NCBI GenBank assembly: GCA_042088965.1
Contig: JBELLC010000041.1
Coordinates: 1 to 21,665 of the forward strand
From: TMED26 sp042088965
GTDB lineage: Bacteria; Pseudomonadota; Alphaproteobacteria; Thalassobaculales; Thalassobaculaceae
DNA length: 21,665 bases
Reading direction: 5' to 3'
Positions 1 to 6,511 of the stretch are shown piece by piece. Under the pieces are notes generated by a model, which searched no databases, had not been told where the DNA came from, and worked only from the letters and a program-made list of their open reading frames with translations. Positions within the stretch are counted from its first letter, which is position 1. The number at the start of each line of letters is the position of its first letter. The position numbers were made by a program, and so were the translations under genes.

Positions 1-611
1 AGATACAGCACATTGCGGCTCGGATGGCGTTGGCGAATATGCCACGCAATAGCATGCATCAAATGGGTTTTGCCAAGGCCAACGCCGCTATACAGGAACA
101 GCGGGTTGAACGGCACGTGATCACTCTCTGCAACCCGCCGCGCCGCGGCAAACGCCAGCTCATTCGGTTTGCCAACCACAAAATTGTCAAAAGTTAACCG
201 AAAATCCAAAGGCGCATCACTATTGTTATCGGCACGCTCGGCCATATGGACAACTGCGGGCAAGGCGGTGTCCTCGGGATAGGCGGCTTCCGGCGACTGC
301 GCCTCGGCCTGATCTGCTACCGGCATTGCAGCGGCCCTGCGGACCTCAATTTTAATACCTGTCAGGCCACGCACCTCAGCCAACCAGAGCGCCGCCAGTC
401 GGTCATGATATAACGATGCAATACGATCGCGCAGGAAAGGTGACGCGACCGATAAGGTGACACAACCATCACCGACATGACAAAACGTCAGCGGCTTGAT
501 AAATCCGCGATAGACAGCATCCCCAAATTCATCACGTAAGCGCGCGCGAATTTTAATCCAGGCTGAATTAATCAGGTCGCTTGAGGGATCGTGCCGATCG
601 GTTTGAGACAT
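1..611 (-). CDS. dnaA: Chromosomal replication initiator DnaA, N-terminal part (runs off the left edge)
   Basis: Translating the minus strand from ATG at 609-611 gives an uninterrupted 203-residue frame to the window edge. Residues about 11-90 resemble DnaA domain I, including the segment DEFGDAVYRGFIKPL. A low-complexity linker rich in Ala, Glu and Asp (about 93-133) matches domain II. From about residue 136 comes the AAA+ entry LDFRLTFDNFVVGKPNELAF, then the P-loop SGVGLGKTH at 175-183. DnaA is an ATP-dependent origin-binding initiator. The P-loop has Ser where most DnaA proteins have the first Gly, with the rest of the motif intact. A weak AAGG lies 11 nt before the start. Only the C-terminal two thirds (Walker B, DNA-binding domain) is missing, because the window ends. 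The identification is secure. Confidence 0.96.
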   Translation of the reverse strand, partial: MSQTDRHDPSSDLINSAWIKIRARLRDEFGDAVYRGFIKPLTFCHVGDGCVTLSVASPFLRDRIASLYHDRLAALWLAEVRGLTGIKIEVRRAAAMPVADQAEAQSPEAAYPEDTALPAVVHMAERADNNSDAPLDFRLTFDNFVVGKPNELAFAAARRVAESDHVPFNPLFLYSGVGLGKTHLMHAIAWHIRQRHPSRNVLY

Positions 612-1365
612 GGCTGTATTTACCTTATGTAACGCTTGGGTTCGCCAAGGCTTCCCGCGAACACAGCGCCTTATTGTTATTTGTTAAGCCACCCTAACCA
701 AATGCGCTATTTCAACCATCGTCAAAAGCGCAGTAGTCTTCTGGCCCAGTTTAGTTTCTTTACGAAAACCCAACAGTAATCAGAGTTTTTTATTTATCTT
801 AGCGTGTTTTGTCGTCCATTTAATCCTGATTTCACGCCTCAAAAAAGTAACCCAATCTATTTTTTCTTTAACAGATCTGATTTTTACTTTTATCGCAGCC
901 GCTATCCGGATCAGTGATCATGTATAGATACCCTAGTGTGACCTCTGCACGCAACAGCATCAAGGCACCTTTTTTTCATGATTTTGCGAATCTTTTTATT
1001 GACAGTTTGGGAAGCCATAAAGAATCAAGGCGTTGCAATAAAACTTTCATAAAGTAGCTTTTTCCCTGCGACACTTTGGGAAAGTCAGTCTTTTCAGGCA
1101 GTTATATCGATGGGGTAATTGTAACCTAAGGGAAAAAAATTTTTTTATTTTTTGATTATACGTATCGGTTGAAAATTACAATATCTTACCCGCGTCGGTG
1201 GTGCGGACACAAAGGGTAGATTTTGGCAGGACGCGCCGCCATTTTTTGCGTTTGCGACATAAAAAGGAAACTTGCCGCAGTTACACGTTTATTTGTGGAA
1301 ATGGGGTTTTTACTTCATCGGGCAGAAAATCTCTGCCATACGCCTGCATGCCAATCCGTAGACAA
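612..1365. other. AT-rich intergenic spacer between dnaA and rpsT
   Basis: There is no convincing gene in these ~750 bp. The spacer is clearly more AT-rich than its surroundings, with homopolymer tracts at about 861-895 and 1131-1156 (a run of A followed by a run of T). A GATCTGATTTTTA at 874-886 resembles an AT-rich origin 13-mer. The best DnaA-box-like 9-mer is TGTGGAAAT at 1294-1302, which matches 7 of 9 positions of the inverse of TTATCCACA. No exact TTATNCACA was found. The spacer should hold the dnaA promoter and leader, but no clear -35/-10 pair could be picked. A replication origin is possible but unproven. Confidence 0.5.
1001..1082 (+). repeat. Two direct copies of GACANTTTGGGAA in the dnaA upstream spacer
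   Basis: GACAGTTTGGGAA (1001-1013) and GACACTTTGGGAA (1070-1082) match at 12 of 13 positions, with starts 69 bp apart. Both lie in the non-coding spacer upstream of dnaA and point the same way. They could be binding sites for a regulator of dnaA or of replication, or simply chance similarity. No known consensus was recognised. Confidence 0.4.
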
Positions 1366-1393
1366 TAAAAAACCGCTAACACACTGTCAGCGG
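1366..1393 (-). terminator. Rho-independent terminator of rpsT
   Basis: Read on the minus strand, 1393 to 1373 forms a 9-bp stem (CCGCTGACA against TGTTAGCGG, one G-U pair) around a GTG loop. TTTTTT (1372-1367) follows at once. It lies about 35 bp past the rpsT stop, which is textbook geometry. Confidence 0.9.
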
Positions 1394-1428
1394 CTATTCC
1401 TTTCAGCGGTGCCGACAGGTAGCGCGGC

Positions 1429-1692
1429 TTATGCCATCGCCTTAATCGCAGCATTTAAGCGAGATATTTTCCGTGAAATTGTATTGCGGTGGTAGATCCC
1501 ACGAGTCACGCCACGTTGCATTTCAGGCTGCGCAACCGTCAAAGCGATACGCGCACCGTCTTGGTCGCCACTGGCGATGGCCAATTCAACCTTCTTCATA
1601 AATGTCCGGATCCGTGACTTGCGCGCGTGATTAATGACGCGCCGCTGCTCATTGCGACGAATACGTTTCTTGGCAGACTGATGATTGGCCAT
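1429..1692 (-). CDS. rpsT: 30S ribosomal protein S20
   Basis: This 87-aa, strongly basic protein starts MANHQSAKKRIRRNEQRR, a typical S20 N-terminus, and ends in the characteristic helix SRKISRLNAAIKAMA. S20 is a primary binding protein of 16S rRNA in the small subunit. The length matches the family. The ATG at 1692 lies about 30 nt downstream of the expected start of transcription from a well-formed promoter at 1729-1757. A strong terminator at 1366-1393 makes it a single-gene unit. Position between dnaA and an enoyl-CoA hydratase gene is common in alphaproteobacteria. Confidence 0.97.
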   Translation of the reverse strand: MANHQSAKKRIRRNEQRRVINHARKSRIRTFMKKVELAIASGDQDGARIALTVAQPEMQRGVTRGIYHRNTISRKISRLNAAIKAMA

Positions 1693-1728
1693 GACGATCT
1701 CAAGTTTTCTGCGGTTTCAAAGAGCGGG

Positions 1729-1757
1729 TTTATATCGTTGGTGTAACGATCCGTCAA
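1729..1757 (-). promoter_or_regulatory. Sigma70-type promoter of rpsT
   Basis: On the minus strand, TTGACG (1752-1757) is followed after exactly 17 bp by TATAAA (1729-1734), each close to the -35 and -10 consensus. Transcription would start near 1722 and leave a leader of about 30 nt before the rpsT ATG. The -35 lies in the loop of the inverted repeat at 1737-1773. Confidence 0.75.
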
Positions 1758-1773
1758 CAGCCGTTACACCAAC
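1737..1773. repeat. Perfect 12-bp inverted repeat over the rpsT promoter
   Basis: GTTGGTGTAACG (1737-1748) and its exact complement CGTTACACCAAC (1762-1773) are separated by 13 bp. The element lies 11 bp past the stop of the upstream enoyl-CoA hydratase gene and covers the -35 and spacer of the rpsT promoter. As RNA from upstream it would fold into a strong hairpin, but no U-tract follows in either direction. It may act as a hairpin at the 3' end of the hydratase message, as an operator, or both. Confidence 0.7.
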
Positions 1774-1784
1774 ACTGAGGTATT

Positions 1785-2561
1785 TTATCGATTTTTGAAC
1801 TTTGGGCTGCGTTTTTCGACGAAGGCCGACATGCCTTCCATCTTATCCTCGAACGCAAAGCTTGAGTGAAACAGCCGCCGTTCAACCCGCACACCTTCAT
1901 TTAAACTGGTCTCATAGGCTGCATTCACAGCATCTTTGGTCAGCATCACAGACGGCAATGACATGTCAGCGATTGTCGCCGCTGTCTTCAGCGCCTCGGC
2001 TTCTAGGTCAGCCAGCGGCACAACCCGGCTTACCAGGCCCGCGCGTTCCGCTTCCTCTGCCCCCATCATCCGCCCTGTCAGGCACATCTCCATGGCTTTT
2101 GATTTACCAACAAAGCGGGTCAAGCGTTGGGTGCCACCCGCACCTGGTATAACCCCGAGCTTAATTTCCGGTTGGCCAAATTTGGCATTGTCTGCGGCGA
2201 TGATGAAATCACACATCATTGCAACCTCGCAGCCACCCCCCAATGCAAATCCCGCAACGGCAGCAATGATGGGCTTGCGCGTCTTTGCGACCTGTTCCCA
2301 TTCGGCGGTGATGAAGTTCTCTAAATAAACATCACTATAGGTCTTTGGCTGCATCTCCTTAATGTCAGCACCGGCCGCAAATGCCTTTTCGCTGCCGGTT
2401 AAAACCATGCAGCCAATCGCCGGGTCGGCTTCAAAGCTTGCCAGCGCCGCCCCTAAATCGCGCATCAATGGCGATGACAACGCATTCAACGCTTTTGGCC
2501 GGTTCAGACGGATCAACCCAACTTTACCATGGGTCTCCACAATAATATTTTCATAGTCCAT
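1785..2561 (-). CDS. Enoyl-CoA hydratase (crotonase family)
   Basis: This 258-aa protein has the usual length and motifs of a short-chain enoyl-CoA hydratase. The oxyanion-hole segments are AAGADIKEM (62-70) and GFALGGG (104-110). The two catalytic glutamates are E112 in GGGCEVAMMCD and E132 in PEIKLGVIPGAGGTQ. It would add water across trans-2-enoyl-CoA in the cytoplasm during beta-oxidation. A strong Shine-Dalgarno (GGAGGT, about 7 nt before the ATG) fixes the start. It follows the small exported protein by 87 bp on the same strand. Retention of both glutamates favours true hydratase over isomerase or other crotonases, though substrate length cannot be told. Confidence 0.93.
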   Translation of the reverse strand: MDYENIIVETHGKVGLIRLNRPKALNALSSPLMRDLGAALASFEADPAIGCMVLTGSEKAFAAGADIKEMQPKTYSDVYLENFITAEWEQVAKTRKPIIAAVAGFALGGGCEVAMMCDFIIAADNAKFGQPEIKLGVIPGAGGTQRLTRFVGKSKAMEMCLTGRMMGAEEAERAGLVSRVVPLADLEAEALKTAATIADMSLPSVMLTKDAVNAAYETSLNEGVRVERRLFHSSFAFEDKMEGMSAFVEKRSPKFKNR

Positions 2562-2648
2562 TAACTTACCTCCATTTTAGATACATAACGGCCGGTGATG
2601 GGCAGCAAAGCCAACTTGCAACACCCTTGCTTGCTGTCATGCTTGACC

Positions 2649-3035
2649 TCATGGTCGCGGCGTTAAGGTGAAACGCACCACCGTCAATGGCCCCTCACGG
2701 GCCGGAAAATCAATCACCAAATACTCGTCTTCACGCACAAAACCGGGCCCCCCCCCTGCTGTCTTGGTGGCCGCAACCTGCCAGCCGAGTTGTGGCAGTA
2801 ATTGGCGATAATAACGCAGGACGTCGCCGGCGCTGACAGGACCTTCGGCGACCGCAATAATAATCCGTCCTGCAACACTATCAAATGTCACATTGGCGTC
2901 AGGAACATCGACTAAGGCCGCCATCAGCGGCAAATCTTCATAACCCCTTAAAAAGCCATCGGCGCGGGCAGCACCAAGCAGCGCCGTCACGGCGAAAAAG
3001 CTGGCGAAGATGACCGTCACAAATCGCAAACCCAT
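2649..3035 (-). CDS. Small exported protein of unknown function
   Basis: This 128-aa protein starts with a likely Sec signal peptide: a basic N-terminus (MGLRF), a hydrophobic stretch of about residues 6-20, then AARADG with a plausible cut after ARA near residue 25. The mature part is about 100 residues with a conserved-looking core, including SVAGRIIIAVAEG and YYRQLLPQLGWQV, then REDEYLVIDF. The second motif looks like a small alpha/beta fold. An AGGGGG 6 nt before the ATG supports the start. It lies 40 bp after mutM and 87 bp before the hydratase gene. Small exported proteins at this spot occur in other alphaproteobacteria, but I know no assigned role. Confidence 0.75.
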   Translation of the reverse strand: MGLRFVTVIFASFFAVTALLGAARADGFLRGYEDLPLMAALVDVPDANVTFDSVAGRIIIAVAEGPVSAGDVLRYYRQLLPQLGWQVAATKTAGGGPGFVREDEYLVIDFPAREGPLTVVRFTLTPRP

Positions 3036-3075
3036 GTGCGCCCCCTGGTCCTAAGACTCGTTCACCATTGCTAAC

Positions 3076-3906
3076 TTAGCGCTGGCAGTTGGAACAGAAA
3101 AAAGTCGCCCGGCCTGTTTGCACCAAGCGCTGCAATGGCCGTCCACAGCCGGCGTTGGGACAGGGCTCGCCGGCCCGGTCATAAACATTGAAAGCATGCT
3201 GAAAATAACCGAGCTCGCCGCTTGGCTGCACATGGTCGCGGAGGCTAGAGCCACCGGCAGCAATGGCGTCCTCTAAGACATGTCGAATCGCTTGTGCCAA
3301 GCGTTCAGCGCGCTGTCCGCTGACACTATTGGCCATTCGGCGTGGTGAAATACCCGCCCGAAACAGCGCTTCAGAGGCATAAATATTACCAACCCCCGCC
3401 AGCAGTTTTTGGTTCAATAACGTCGGCTTAATCGCTGTTTTTCGGCCTTTCAATGCAGCGGCCAACACCGGCCCACTAAAGGCATTTCCCAGCGGCTCAG
3501 GGCCTAAACCTGCAATCAGAGGATGACTGTTAATGCTGTCTGTTGTCGCTAAATGTACCGAGCCAAAGCGGCGGGCATCGTTAAAGCAGACAACCTTGCC
3601 ATTGGCACTGGTGAAAATGATGTGATCATGTTTTTGCAGCAAGGCGGGCCGATGATCCGTAATCGTCATCCGCCCGGACATGCCCAGATGTAATAACAAA
3701 ACCGTCTGGTCATCAAAATGCCCAAGAATATACTTCGCCCGGCGGCTGAGGCGCAGCAGGCGACGGCCACGTAACCGGTCGGCAAAACCCTCCGGGACAG
3801 GCCAACGTAACTTGCCAACCCGGCATTCAACATCGCTGAGAACCTGCCCCTCAATGGCACTGGCAAGCCCGCTTTTAACGGTCTCAACTTCGGGCAATTC
3901 AGGCAT
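3076..3906 (-). CDS. mutM: Formamidopyrimidine-DNA glycosylase (8-oxoguanine glycosylase)
   Basis: This 276-aa protein begins MPELPEVETV. After Met removal, the catalytic Pro and neighbouring Glu of the Fpg family are in place. LLHLGMSGRM and the helix-two-turn-helix stretch NQKLLAGVGNIYASEALFRAGI (about 164-185) are diagnostic. The C-terminal zinc finger is complete (C249, C254, C271, C274), which separates it from zincless relatives. It removes oxidised purines such as 8-oxoguanine by beta/delta elimination. AAGGA sits 6 nt before the ATG. It is divergent from ubiE and probably starts the minus-strand run into the exported-protein and hydratase genes. Confidence 0.97.
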   Translation of the reverse strand: MPELPEVETVKSGLASAIEGQVLSDVECRVGKLRWPVPEGFADRLRGRRLLRLSRRAKYILGHFDDQTVLLLHLGMSGRMTITDHRPALLQKHDHIIFTSANGKVVCFNDARRFGSVHLATTDSINSHPLIAGLGPEPLGNAFSGPVLAAALKGRKTAIKPTLLNQKLLAGVGNIYASEALFRAGISPRRMANSVSGQRAERLAQAIRHVLEDAIAAGGSSLRDHVQPSGELGYFQHAFNVYDRAGEPCPNAGCGRPLQRLVQTGRATFFCSNCQR

Positions 3907-4064
3907 TGCGCTTCCTTATTCTATGGTGGCGGAAAAACAGCATCGCGGCGGCAGATCGGCGCATTCACTTTTACCTCATTCTGCGCTAACTTACAGGGGT
4001 CAAACAATAGCCAAGCGATAGGCGCCAAAATCTCCTCGAACAGTGCTTGCACGAAAGAGACGAT

Positions 4065-4802
4065 ATGACCGACCAAACGCATTTTGGATATCAAGAGGTG
4101 GCCCGCGATGCCAAAGCAGGCTTGGTCCGCGATGTCTTTGATAAAGTCGCCAGCCGTTATGACCTAATGAACGACCTGATGAGCGGCGGTATTCATCGAC
4201 GTTGGAAAGATGCTGCGATGGATTGGCTGGCGCCGCAGCCCGATCAACACTTGCTTGATGTCGCGGGTGGCACCGGCGACATCGCGTTTCGATTTTTAGA
4301 GCGCGGCGGCGGCGGCGTGACCGTCTGTGATATAAATGAGAGCATGTTGACCGAAGGGCGGCGGCGCAGCGCCGACCGATTGCTTGGTGACAAAGTAAAA
4401 TGGCTTGTCGGCGATGCCGAGTGTTTGGCCGCGCCTGACCGCAGTGTTGATGTCTATACCATCGCCTTTGGGCTCCGAAATGTTACCAATATTGAAGCCG
4501 CGTTGGCGGAAGCTTTTCGTGTCCTGAAAATCGGTGGCCGCTTTCTGTGCCTGGAATTTTCGCATGTTGAAAACGCCGCTTTGGCAAAGCTCTATGATCG
4601 CTTTTCCTTTTCAGTCTTGCCAGAACTTGGGGCCCGTGTCGCGGGTGACCGAGAAGCCTATCAATATCTGGTGGAAAGCATCCGTAAGTTCCCCAATCAG
4701 CAGGATTTGGCCGATAAAATGCGCGCCCAGGGGTTTGAAAATATCGCCGTCCGCAACCTGAGTGGTGGTATCGCAGCGATGCATTCTGGTTGGCGGCTAT
4801 AA
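4065..4802 (+). CDS. ubiE: Ubiquinone/menaquinone biosynthesis C-methyltransferase UbiE
   Basis: From ATG 4065 the product is 245 aa and starts MTDQTHFGYQEV. A TTG 18 bp upstream would add six residues, but the ATG has a purine-rich AAAGAGA before it and matches the usual family N-terminus. VFDKVASRYDLMNDLMSGGIHRRWK is the family signature, LLDVAGGTGDIAFRF is SAM motif I, and the C-terminus (SGGIAAMHSGWRL) is typical and complete. It methylates the quinone ring, using SAM, in ubiquinone synthesis. ubiB, often the next gene, is absent, and an unrecognised gene plus an RraA-like gene follow. Any promoter lies in 3907-4064, where none is convincing. Confidence 0.95.
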   Translation: MTDQTHFGYQEVARDAKAGLVRDVFDKVASRYDLMNDLMSGGIHRRWKDAAMDWLAPQPDQHLLDVAGGTGDIAFRFLERGGGGVTVCDINESMLTEGRRRSADRLLGDKVKWLVGDAECLAAPDRSVDVYTIAFGLRNVTNIEAALAEAFRVLKIGGRFLCLEFSHVENAALAKLYDRFSFSVLPELGARVAGDREAYQYLVESIRKFPNQQDLADKMRAQGFENIAVRNLSGGIAAMHSGWRL

Positions 4803-4880
4803 CCCAAGCCGCGACGCGAGGCAGCGCCCCCCACCTGCTCTGAAAATCTGCTGGCCCCAAAGCCTTTTGGACCGATTCAT

Positions 4881-5255
4881 TTGGCTAAATATAATTGGGT
4901 GCGGGTCGATCAGGGCGCCATCCTTGAACCACAATTGCCAGCGCCCGTTGACCTGACCTTTCGCTGCAGGGTGCGTATTGATATCAACCCTGGCGCCTTA
5001 CCGGCGGCCGATCAAAACCTGGATGATGGATGCCAGCGTTTCACCCTTGGCGAATATTATAACCCGACACCTGGCACCATGCCGTATCGCGGGCATCGTC
5101 AACGCCTGTTTGAGCGTGATTTTACAGCTGACATGCTTGATCGGTTCAGTGATTTAAAGTTGCTTGATTACGGTTTTCGCTGTCCCTGTGATACACTTCA
5201 TCCGATCGATGAACTGACCTTGGGTCTGACCTGGTTTTTGATGGAGCAAACATGA
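4881..5255 (+). CDS. Hypothetical protein, translationally coupled to the RraA-like gene
   Basis: This frame encodes 124 aa if it starts at TTG 4881. The same frame is open from 4803, just after the ubiE stop, and holds no ATG or GTG before 4881, so the start is uncertain. The protein is not recognised. It has no signal peptide or membrane segment and carries three cysteines, two of them in FRCPCDTLHP near residue 100. Support for it being real is its coding-like composition, its position between two same-strand genes, and its stop, which overlaps the next start as ATGA (5252-5255). It may be the partner of the RraA-like protein. Confidence 0.6.
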   Translation: MAKYNWVRVDQGAILEPQLPAPVDLTFRCRVRIDINPGALPAADQNLDDGCQRFTLGEYYNPTPGTMPYRGHRQRLFERDFTADMLDRFSDLKLLDYGFRCPCDTLHPIDELTLGLTWFLMEQT

Positions 5256-5899
5256 TGGACCTGAGCCAACGCCTCGCCGCCTGCCACGCCAGCCCGGTTC
5301 ATGATGTGATGCGTGAAATGGGCTATGGCAATTGCGTTCTGCCGCCCGAGATCCAGCCCCTCGATCGCAGCATGAAAATCGCGGGTGAAATTCACACTTT
5401 GTCTGGCCGAATTGACCAAACCCTCAGCCGCCATGAGAGCTTGCTGCGCTGGTCGCAGGTTTTATCACGGGTGCCCCGCAATAAGGTTCTGGTCTGCCAA
5501 CCGAATACCCATGCAATCGCCTTGATGGGCGAATTATCGGCCCGGGCTTTGATGATGAAGGAGAGCCGCGGCTATCTGATGGACGGCCATTGCCGCGATG
5601 TGGCCGATATCCTCGAGATGCAATACCCGGTCTTCGGCCGCCAGAGCACCGCTGCCGATATTATGGAACGCTGGGCTTATGACGCCATGGGCGTGCCAAT
5701 CACCATCGGCACGGTGACCATCCGCAGCGGCGATTATCTGATCGCCGACATGGATGGTGCGGTGGTCATCCCCCATGAAATTGCCGAGGCCACCATTACC
5801 GAGACCGAAAAGGTCATGGCCGAGGAAAGCGATATGCGCAGTGCTATCCTCAGCGGCATGGACCCAGAACAGGCCTATTTAAAATTTAACCGATTTTAA
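5252..5899 (+). CDS. RraA-family protein (HMG aldolase / RraA-like)
   Basis: This 215-aa protein has the RraA/MenG-like swivelling fold signature: GELSARALMMKESRGYLMDG from residue 93, followed directly by HCRDVADI with the paired R115-D116. In 4-hydroxy-4-methyl-2-oxoglutarate aldolases these residues and the upstream acidic residue bind the metal and substrate. In E. coli RraA the fold instead inhibits RNase E. Family members were once mislabelled as demethylmenaquinone methyltransferase, so position after ubiE should not be taken as a quinone role. The N-terminus is slightly longer than in short RraA proteins. ATG 5252 or ATG 5255 could be used. Its stop is one base from the stop of the convergent DUF3501 gene. 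Confidence 0.82.
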   Translation: MMDLSQRLAACHASPVHDVMREMGYGNCVLPPEIQPLDRSMKIAGEIHTLSGRIDQTLSRHESLLRWSQVLSRVPRNKVLVCQPNTHAIALMGELSARALMMKESRGYLMDGHCRDVADILEMQYPVFGRQSTAADIMERWAYDAMGVPITIGTVTIRSGDYLIADMDGAVVIPHEIAEATITETEKVMAEESDMRSAILSGMDPEQAYLKFNRF

Positions 5900-5900
5900 C

Positions 5901-6488
5901 TCAGGTTAAGTCGGCTGCTAACGCTTGGCGGGTAGCAGGTGGCAGAATTGTTAGATGACTATAGGCGGGGTGCTTAATCCCTAAAATCACGTCACCGACA
6001 TCTGATTTGAACCTCGCTGCCAAGCTGTCTGACATTTTGAAGTGAACGAATTGCACCGAGGATGCTTTGCCCTCAGCAGAGGTGCGATCAACATCAGTTT
6101 CCGCGACCACCTCGGCTTCTTCGCCGCCGACAGACAGGAAAAACGTTTCTTCAACGCCGCCAAGCTCACCGAGGATTGTCGCCCGTTTCACAGGCTCGTC
6201 AATTTCAAACATGACCGTCGCCACCAGCTCACGGCCTTTTGGAATCAGCGGGTTATAAGCTGACAATTCATCAGCAATCTGTTCCTCGCCGCCTTTTTCG
6301 ATGAACAACATCTCATGCACTTGTAACCACATGGTGTCATAGCTTTCAAAATAGAAAGTCGCATGCGGCCCCACATGGATCCGGCGATGCTTTTTCGCCG
6401 CCACCACCTGTTTGCGCTTGTCGGCACGAACCGCACCATAAGCGGTCATGTCCATAATATCGGCACGGGTTAATTCGATTGCATTCAT
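5901..6488 (-). CDS. DUF3501 family protein
   Basis: This 195-aa soluble protein matches my memory of DUF3501: N-terminal ELTRADIMDM, then KHRRIHVGPHATFYFESYDTM and WLQVHEMLFIEKGG, then YNPLIPKGRELVATVMFEID. No catalytic motif or cofactor site is evident and its biochemical role is unknown to me. AGGAG lies 9-10 nt before the ATG. It is the last gene of the rubrerythrin / Fe-S protein / DUF3501 run, 23 bp after the Fe-S gene. Such genes are commonly found next to rubrerythrin and a GlpC-like Fe-S protein in proteobacteria, which suggests a shared job in iron or peroxide handling (inference). Confidence 0.85.
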   Translation of the reverse strand: MNAIELTRADIMDMTAYGAVRADKRKQVVAAKKHRRIHVGPHATFYFESYDTMWLQVHEMLFIEKGGEEQIADELSAYNPLIPKGRELVATVMFEIDEPVKRATILGELGGVEETFFLSVGGEEAEVVAETDVDRTSAEGKASSVQFVHFKMSDSLAARFKSDVGDVILGIKHPAYSHLTILPPATRQALAADLT

Positions 6489-6511
6489 TTTCTTACGCTC
6501 CTGACAGCGAT

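Noticed and set aside
684..698. TTAA-N7-TAAC as a CtrA site upstream of dnaA
   Set aside because: The second half-site is imperfect and isolated, and CtrA is not known to exist in this organism.
1294..1302. TGTGGAAAT as a DnaA box
   Set aside because: Two mismatches to the consensus and no cluster of further boxes; recorded only as part of the spacer description.
1223..1495. 90-aa plus-strand frame upstream of and overlapping rpsT antisense
   Set aside because: It crosses the rpsT terminator and the end of rpsT on the opposite strand, has no good ribosome site and resembles no protein.
4038..4052. GAAC-N7-GCAC as an alphaproteobacterial LexA site
   Set aside because: One core base differs, and it lies next to the ubiE start rather than the mutM promoter, so chance is more likely.
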